Source: Sphingomonadales bacterium UBA2369
Lineage (GTDB): Bacteria > Pseudomonadota > Alphaproteobacteria > Sphingomonadales > Sphingomonadaceae
Length of the DNA stretch: 64,000 nt
Direction: 5' to 3'
Assembly: GCA_002344055.1 (NCBI GenBank)
Contig: DDTH01000011.1
Location: forward strand, 61,036-125,035
Below the pieces are notes generated by a model. That model was given only the letters and a program-made list of their open reading frames with translations, ran no database searches and was not told the DNA's origin. Position numbers and translations under genes: made by a program. This document shows, in pieces, positions 59,125-64,000 of this stretch (positions are counted from its first letter, which is position 1; every line of letters starts with the position of its first letter).

Positions 59125-60146
59125 ACCGTTTCGAACACGTCGTGGACGCGAACGATATGCGCGCCTTGTTCGACCGCCTTCAGCGCGAAGGCGATCGAGC
59201 CGCCGAGGCGCCTGTCGGCCGGGGCTTCGTTGGACAGCGCGCCGATCGTCCGCTTGCGGCTTGCGCCGAGCATGATCGCGCAGCCGAGGCCGTGGAACAG
59301 GCCGAGCTGGTTCATCAGCTCCAGATTGTGCTGTACATTCTTGCCGAAGCCGATGCCGGGATCGACGATGATGCGGTCGCGCGCGATGCCCGCCGCCTCC
59401 GCCGCCGCGATCCGTTCGGTGAGCCAGTCATAGACGGCCAGCGCGACCGGGCCGTCATAGCGCGGGTCGCGCTGCATGGTCTGCGGATCGCCCTGATGGT
59501 GCATCAGCACGACCGGGCAGCCGGCCTTGGCGACGATCGCCGCCATGCGCGGATCGGACAGCAGCGCCGACACGTCATTGACCATGGTCGCGCCCGCGCC
59601 GAGCGCGAGCGACGCGATCCCCGCCTTGCGCGTATCGATCGACACCGCCGTGCCGGAAGCCGCGAGCGGCCGGACCAGCGGCATGACGCGCTGTTCCTCA
59701 TCGCCCTCGAACACCGCCTGCGCGCCCGGGCGAGTGGATTCACCGCCAATGTCGATGATCGCCGCGCCGTCCGCGGTCATGGCATGCGCGGCGGCAAGCG
59801 CGGCCTGCGGATCGGCATGCGCGCCGCCGTCGGAGAAACTGTCGGGCGTGGCATTCAGGATGCCCATCACCTGCGGCTGATCCAGCCGGATCGTGCGCGT
59901 ACCGAGGATCAGCGGCGCGCGCTGGCCTGTGAGGTTCGCCCATTCCCGCTCGACGCCGAGCGACGCGACGTCATTTTCGAATTGAGAGACGGGACGCAAT
60001 TCCCGAGAGAGCTGCGCCCCGTCCCTTCGTATGACCTCCACGGCGGAAAACCATTGGAGGCCTCCGGCCAGCCGCATGGCCGTTCCATCGAACCCGACGG
60101 GGGAATCGATGAATGCGGCCGGCCGAAGATAAATCTGTTCGCTCAT
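59070..60146 (-). CDS. folP: Dihydropteroate synthase
   Basis: A 358-residue enzyme. VMGILNATPDSFSDGG, DIGGESTRPGA, VDPGIGFGK and ASRKR are the substrate-binding motifs. It makes dihydropteroate in folate synthesis and is the sulfonamide target. The first 85 residues are an extension not found in the short E. coli form. Preceded by ccrM on the same strand with a 31-base gap. Confidence 0.95.
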   Translation of the reverse strand: MSEQIYLRPAAFIDSPVGFDGTAMRLAGGLQWFSAVEVIRRDGAQLSRELRPVSQFENDVASLGVEREWANLTGQRAPLILGTRTIRLDQPQVMGILNATPDSFSDGGAHADPQAALAAAHAMTADGAAIIDIGGESTRPGAQAVFEGDEEQRVMPLVRPLAASGTAVSIDTRKAGIASLALGAGATMVNDVSALLSDPRMAAIVAKAGCPVVLMHHQGDPQTMQRDPRYDGPVALAVYDWLTERIAAAEAAGIARDRIIVDPGIGFGKNVQHNLELMNQLGLFHGLGCAIMLGASRKRTIGALSNEAPADRRLGGSIAFALKAVEQGAHIVRVHDVFETVQALRVWRGLRDAAFTVA

Positions 60147-60177
60147 CTTGCTTTTGGCCTAACGGACCCGCCTTTTT

Positions 60178-61317
60178 TCACTCCAGACCGGACTGCATCT
60201 GGAAACGCTGGCGCAGCGCATCGAGCGGCTCCAGTTTCTCGCCATCGACATGCCAGAAGGTCCAGCCGTTGCAGGACGGCGCATTCTGGAGGATCGCGCC
60301 AAGCTTGTGGATCGAGCCTTGCTCCGTGCCGCAGACGAGCGACGCGTCGGCGCCCACGGTCGCACGCCAGCGGCGCTTGCTGTCGGTCAGCACCGTGCCC
60401 GGCGCGATCATGCCGGTTTCGACCAGCGAGCCGAACGGCACCTTGGGCGCGGTCCGCTTGCTGGCCATGGTCTTCATCGCGCTTTCATCGAGCGGCAGCG
60501 CGGCAGCGATCCGCTCCTTCGCGACCTTCACGTAGCGCGTTTCGCGCTCGATCCCGATCCAGCGGCGGCCGAGGCGCTTGGCCACGGCACCGGTCGTGCC
60601 GGTGCCGAAGAAGGGATCGAGCACCACGTCGCCCGGCTTCGTGCAGGACAGCAAGACGCGATAGAGCAGGGCTTCCGGCTTCTGTGTCGGGTGGGCCTTG
60701 TGCCCCTCGTCGCCCTTGATCCGCTCCTGGCCGGCGCAGATCGGGATGACCCAGTCCGAGCGCATCTGCAGCTCGTCGTTCATCGCCTTCATCGCCTGAT
60801 AATTGAAGGTGTAGCGGCTGTCCTCGGACCGGCTCGCCCAGATCATCGTCTCGTGCGCATTCGTGAAACGGGTGCCGCGGAAATTCGGCATCGGATTGGT
60901 CTTGCGCCAGACGATGTCGTTCAGGATCCAATAGCCCAGATCCTGCACCGCCGCGCCGACGCGGAAGATGTTGTGATAGCTGCCGATCACCCAGATCGTG
61001 CCGTTCGGCTTCAGGATGCGGCGCGCCTCGGCCAGCCATTCGCGGGTGAATTTGTCGTAAGCCGCGAAGCTGGAGAATTTGTCCCAGGCGTCGTCGACCG
61101 CATCGACCCGGCTTCCCTCGGGGCGGAACAGGTCGCCGCCGAGCTGAAGGTTGTAGGGCGGATCGGCGAAGATCATGTCCACGCTCGCGGTCGGCAGCGA
61201 CTTCATCGCCGCGACGCAGTCGGACTGCATGATGCTGTCCAGCGGCAAATCCGCCGTCTGTTCCGGCGCGGTTGCGACCCGCCGTCGCTGCACGCCAAGC
61301 TTCGTCATCGCCGTCAT
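60178..61317 (-). CDS. ccrM: Cell-cycle DNA methyltransferase (GANTC, N6-adenine), CcrM
   Basis: A 379-residue protein. DPPYNL catalytic motif near residue 54, DPFFGTGTTG AdoMet motif near residue 230, and the C-terminal CcrM extension (SLVETGMIAPGTVLTDSKRRWRATV). It methylates GANTC after replication in alphaproteobacteria. Start at 61317 (Met of TAMTKLG). A second Met is 3 codons later. The leader carries GANTC and CtrA-like sites. Confidence 0.95.
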   Translation of the reverse strand: MTAMTKLGVQRRRVATAPEQTADLPLDSIMQSDCVAAMKSLPTASVDMIFADPPYNLQLGGDLFRPEGSRVDAVDDAWDKFSSFAAYDKFTREWLAEARRILKPNGTIWVIGSYHNIFRVGAAVQDLGYWILNDIVWRKTNPMPNFRGTRFTNAHETMIWASRSEDSRYTFNYQAMKAMNDELQMRSDWVIPICAGQERIKGDEGHKAHPTQKPEALLYRVLLSCTKPGDVVLDPFFGTGTTGAVAKRLGRRWIGIERETRYVKVAKERIAAALPLDESAMKTMASKRTAPKVPFGSLVETGMIAPGTVLTDSKRRWRATVGADASLVCGTEQGSIHKLGAILQNAPSCNGWTFWHVDGEKLEPLDALRQRFQMQSGLE

Positions 61318-61361
61318 GTCTTCCCCCCGCTCGGCCAAGAGCAAGTGTGTGAAGTCGTGGT

Positions 61362-61502
61362 GACTCCACGGTCAAGCCAGGGTCTGAAGGGAAATGGTTA
61401 ATGAGGTGTAAACACTTTCAGAACACAAGGAGTCCGGCACAAAATCTTGTGACTGAGATCCCGCGCCAGCCTCCAGTGAGGGTGGTGTTGCGGCGAGGAC
61501 TC
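61362..61502 (-). promoter_or_regulatory. ccrM leader: three GANTC sites and a CtrA-like box
   Basis: GANTC at 61362-61366, 61430-61434 and 61498-61502, exactly 68 bases apart. TTAA-N7-TAAA at 61398-61412 resembles the CtrA box TTAA-N7-TTAA. In Caulobacter ccrM is activated by CtrA and affected by GANTC methylation. The 312 bases between ccrM and the VOC gene hold no other gene that I can see. Confidence 0.55.
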
Positions 61503-61629
61503 ACCCCTCGAAATTCGGCCGGACAATGTTGCATGGCGCAGCCCGATTTCGTCCAAATCACCCTTCCGGGCGATGGCGGCGCGTTCGGGGGCGGCGTAAA
61601 AACGGCGCGTCCATCAGGGGAGATACGAC

Positions 61630-62082
61630 ATGAAATTCCTGCACGGCCTTGCTTCCGGCATCGCCCTCTTCGCCGCCGTCCAGGCAGCGCCGCCCGCCGC
61701 GCCGGTAGCCGATTCCAGCCTCGGCAATTTCTCGGTCAGCCTGAACGTGCGCGACATCGCGGCGTCCAAGGCCTTTTACGAGAAGCTCGGCTTCATCCAG
61801 ACGCACGGCAATGTCGCGCAGCGCTGGGTGATCCTGAAGAATGGCGACGTGAAGATCGGGCTGTTTCAGGGCATGTTCGACCGCAACATCCTGACCTTCA
61901 ACCCCGGCTGGGACAGCGACGGCCGCAATGTCGATCCGTTCGAAGATGTGCGCGCGATCCAACGCCGCCTGCGCGCCGCGGGCGTTGAGGCGGGGACGGA
62001 GATCACCAGCGCGACCGGCCCGGCCAATTTCGTGCTGACCGATCCGGACGGCAACCCGATCCTGATCGACCAGCATCGGTAG
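61630..62082 (+). CDS. Secreted VOC (glyoxalase-fold) protein
   Basis: A 150-residue protein with a signal peptide (MKFLHGLASGIALFAAVQAAPPA) and one VOC module pair (VSLNVRDIAASKAFYEKLGFIQ..FVLTDPDGNPILIDQHR). A signal peptide on a VOC protein is not common. Substrate unknown. Confidence 0.85.
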   Translation: MKFLHGLASGIALFAAVQAAPPAAPVADSSLGNFSVSLNVRDIAASKAFYEKLGFIQTHGNVAQRWVILKNGDVKIGLFQGMFDRNILTFNPGWDSDGRNVDPFEDVRAIQRRLRAAGVEAGTEITSATGPANFVLTDPDGNPILIDQHR

Positions 62083-62088
62083 GCTGAC

Positions 62089-62703
62089 TCACTCCGCCGC
62101 GAGCAATTCCAGCTGCAATTGCTCGCGGACGCGGGCGAAGCTGCGGCGGTGGAGGGGGGTCGTGCCGAGTTCCTTCAGCGCATCGCAATGCTCGGGCGTC
62201 GGATAGCCCTTGTTGCGTTCCCAGCCATAGCCGGGCCAGGTGCGTGCTGCTTCGGCCATGATCGCGTCGCGGGTCACCTTGGCGACGATGGAGGCGGCGG
62301 CGATGGAGCGGCTCTTCGCGTCGCCTTTCACGATCGCCACCGAAGGGCGGTCCCATTTCGGCAATTTGTTGCCGTCGACCAGCACCATCTGCGGATCGAC
62401 GCCGAGGGCATCCACCGCGCGCTGCATCGCCAGCATCCGCGCCCAGAAAATGTTGAGCGTGTCGATCTCCTCGACCGAGGCGATGCCGACGCCGACGCCC
62501 GCGACGTCGTAGAGCCTCGCGCAGATCGCCTCGCGGACCGGCGCGGGGAGCTTCTTGCTGTCGTCAATCCCGCTGGGGAAATTCGCCCGGTCCAGGATCA
62601 CCGCCGCCGCGACCACCGGCCCGGCCAGCGGCGCGCACCCCGCCTCGTCCACGCCGGCAAGCGGCGAGGGATAGGGCTGCTCGATCTGGAAACAGGGGGG
62701 CAT
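62089..62703 (-). CDS. rnhB: Ribonuclease HII with altered GRG motif
   Basis: A 204-residue protein with AGVDEAGCAPLAGPVVAAAVIL, IDDSKKLPA, VLVDGNKLP, KSRSIAAASIVAKVTRD and GYPTPEH, the RNase HII layout. The catalytic Asp/Glu are kept, but the usual DEAGRGPLAGP reads DEAGCAPLAGP. It removes ribonucleotides from DNA. Confidence 0.93.
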   Translation of the reverse strand: MPPCFQIEQPYPSPLAGVDEAGCAPLAGPVVAAAVILDRANFPSGIDDSKKLPAPVREAICARLYDVAGVGVGIASVEEIDTLNIFWARMLAMQRAVDALGVDPQMVLVDGNKLPKWDRPSVAIVKGDAKSRSIAAASIVAKVTRDAIMAEAARTWPGYGWERNKGYPTPEHCDALKELGTTPLHRRSFARVREQLQLELLAAE

Positions 62704-62769
62704 GGCGCGAGCCTAGCTTACCGCCGCCGCGCCACGCCAGCCCAGGCTGGCGACACGTTCAATCCTCTG

Positions 62770-63963
62770 TCAATCCTCTGTGGCTATCCGCCAGGGCGGG
62801 AAGCGGCGCATCGGGCCAGCTCGGTAGAGGCAGAGTTTGTTGCCGGTGGGGTCGGTCAGCCGCGCCTCACGCCAGCCATAGCTTTCGTCGCGCGGCTCCT
62901 GCGTAAGCGCGATCCCGGCCTGCTTCAGCGCCGCCACCCAATCGTCCAGATCGGCGGCTTCGAAATAGGTCACATTGTCGCCGGCCCGCGCATCCCCCGA
63001 CGCGCTGACCGAAAAGGTCGCGCCGCCCGGACATTCGAACCGCGCATAACCCTTGGTGGGCGCATGGACGATCTGGGTGAGGCCCAGCCGGCGATAGAAA
63101 TCCACCGCCTCGTCATAATCGCGGACGCGCAGAGTCACCTGGTTGAGGTTCATCCGCCCGTCATTCGCGGCCCAATGGCCCATCGGCCCGTGTCCGCTGC
63201 CGAAGCCGGGGGCGGCGAGCATCGCGCCACGGACGAATTCGCGAGCGGTTTCGACCGCGCGCGGCAATGGGGCGCCACGGCCCAGCTCGGTCGCGATGGC
63301 GCTGGCAAGCGTGCAGCCGGTGCCGTGATTGTGGCGCGTCTCGATGCGGCTGTCCCGCCAGCGCCACTCGGAATGGTCGCTGTCAAAGAGCCAATCCTCG
63401 ACGTCGCCTTCCTGCTCGGCCCAGTCCGCGTCGCCCCCCTTGGCGAGGATGGCCCGGCAGCCGGTGCGATCCATGATGCGCTCGACCGCCTGATCCCGTC
63501 CGGAGGGGGTGGCGACAGGCATTGTCGCCAGAGCGGCCAGTTCGGCCGCATTTGGCGTCGCCACCGTGCAGAGCTTCAGCAGCCGCTCGAACGCCGTGAT
63601 CGTGGCATCGTCGGCGAGCACCGAACCGCTGGTCGCGACCATGACGGGATCGAACACGATCGGCACGTCCAGTTGCTCCAGCCGCTCCGCGACCGCCTGC
63701 GCCGTCTCCGCCGAGCCGATCATGCCGATCTTCACCGCGTCGACGCCGATATCGGACAGGACCGCATCCATCTGCGCCATCACCATCTCGGTGGGGATCG
63801 GATGGACGCCGGTCACGCCCAAAGTGTTCTGCGCCGTGATCGCGGTGATCGCGGTCATGGCGTGGCCGCCGAGCATGGTGACGGTCTTGATGTCCGCCTG
63901 AATCCCCGCCCCGCCGCCGCTGTCGGAACCGGCGACGATCAGGATGCGGGGGGGCGTCACCAC
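62770..63963 (-). CDS. thiD: ThiD (HMP/HMP-P kinase) fused to a VOC domain
   Basis: A 397-residue protein. Residues 1-265: ThiD (RILIVAGSDSGGGAGIQADIKT, AITAQNTLGV, VFDPVMVATSG, NHGTGCTLASAIA). Residues 270-397: VOC domain (MNLNQVTLRVRDYDEAVDFYRRLG..ARLTDPTGNKLCLYRAG). GTG start at 63963 with GGGGAGGATTTTC from the adjoining repeat as ribosome site. Confidence 0.9.
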   Translation of the reverse strand: MVTPPRILIVAGSDSGGGAGIQADIKTVTMLGGHAMTAITAITAQNTLGVTGVHPIPTEMVMAQMDAVLSDIGVDAVKIGMIGSAETAQAVAERLEQLDVPIVFDPVMVATSGSVLADDATITAFERLLKLCTVATPNAAELAALATMPVATPSGRDQAVERIMDRTGCRAILAKGGDADWAEQEGDVEDWLFDSDHSEWRWRDSRIETRHNHGTGCTLASAIATELGRGAPLPRAVETAREFVRGAMLAAPGFGSGHGPMGHWAANDGRMNLNQVTLRVRDYDEAVDFYRRLGLTQIVHAPTKGYARFECPGGATFSVSASGDARAGDNVTYFEAADLDDWVAALKQAGIALTQEPRDESYGWREARLTDPTGNKLCLYRAGPMRRFPPWRIATED

Positions 63964-63964
63964 G

Positions 63965-64000
63965 AAAATCCTCCCCGGAACGGGGAGGGGGACCGCTCGC
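63965..64000 (+). repeat. Dispersed palindromic repeat, family 1, copy g (cut by window end)
   Basis: AATCCTCCCCGGAACGGGGAGGGGGACCG then CTCGC, the first half of the family-1 repeat, directly upstream of thiD. Confidence 0.8.

Noticed and set aside
60147..60177. Terminator between ccrM and folP
   Set aside because: A T-run is present on the plus strand but no convincing stem precedes it.
1..64000. CRISPR arrays, insertion sequences, rRNA
   Set aside because: No regularly spaced direct repeats, no transposase genes and no rRNA sequences were found on reading.

Overview
The window is high-GC DNA from an alphaproteobacterium, most likely a member of the Sphingomonadales. This is inferred from gene content: a CcrM-type GANTC methyltransferase with a CtrA-like site in its leader, an aa3-type cytochrome c oxidase subunit IV next to a three-gene (pntAA/pntAB/pntB) transhydrogenase operon, DUF6456, and a gene-transfer-agent (GTA) structural cluster in the order known from Rhodobacter. 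No integrase, phage repressor or lytic module was seen, so the phage-like genes read as a GTA and not as a complete prophage.

Layout. (1) 1-10.4 kb: chromosomal genes (Bax-inhibitor-like protein, thpR, a hydrolase-SdpR-SdpI operon with a palindrome at its start, a fructosamine-kinase-like protein, a second hydrolase, LMW protein-tyrosine phosphatase, a spinster-type MFS transporter, a Cu/Zn SOD lipoprotein, ugd, and an OmpA protein with a terminator). (2) 10.6-34.6 kb: the GTA cluster on the minus strand. In order of transcription: small and large terminase, portal, DUF6127, prohead protease, HK97 capsid, a fibre-like protein, connectors, tail tube, gp10, chaperone, short tape measure, a DUF2460 fusion, DUF2163, a lipoprotein, NlpC/P60, the gp15-like hub protein and a DUF2793 protein. 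Small, mostly plus-strand genes for membrane, secreted or PH-domain proteins split it into six blocks. Several of them run into the 3' ends of GTA genes. (3) 34.8-50.8 kb: mostly single chromosomal genes (nucleotidyltransferase, YqaA, GST, cupin/JmjC oxygenase, SLC13 transporter, DUF418, dihaem cytochrome c, XRE/DUF6456 pair, PAP2, SDR, sigma-54 regulator, a TIR-like membrane protein). (4) 50.8-54.9 kb: cox subunit IV and the pnt operon, with a DUF559 nuclease cassette and a PH-domain gene inserted between pntAA and pntAB. (5) 55-64 kb: MarR-type regulator, tRNA-Val, MBL hydrolase, SRPBCC/ArsR pair, folP, ccrM, VOC protein, rnhB and a ThiD-VOC fusion cut at its upstream repeat.

The most unusual material is regulatory and repeat structure. 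The GTA has a recognisable minus-strand promoter with a palindrome in its -35/-10 spacer. Terminator-like hairpins with U-tracts sit at the first gene of three GTA blocks. Dispersed palindromic repeats lie in frame inside the large terminase, portal and tail-chaperone genes and inside a secreted protein. A second repeat family frames the DUF559 gene as inverted copies, one of them carrying a three-way-junction sequence, and supplies the Shine-Dalgarno sequences of two genes.

All functions are inferred from reading sequence and motifs. No database search was run.
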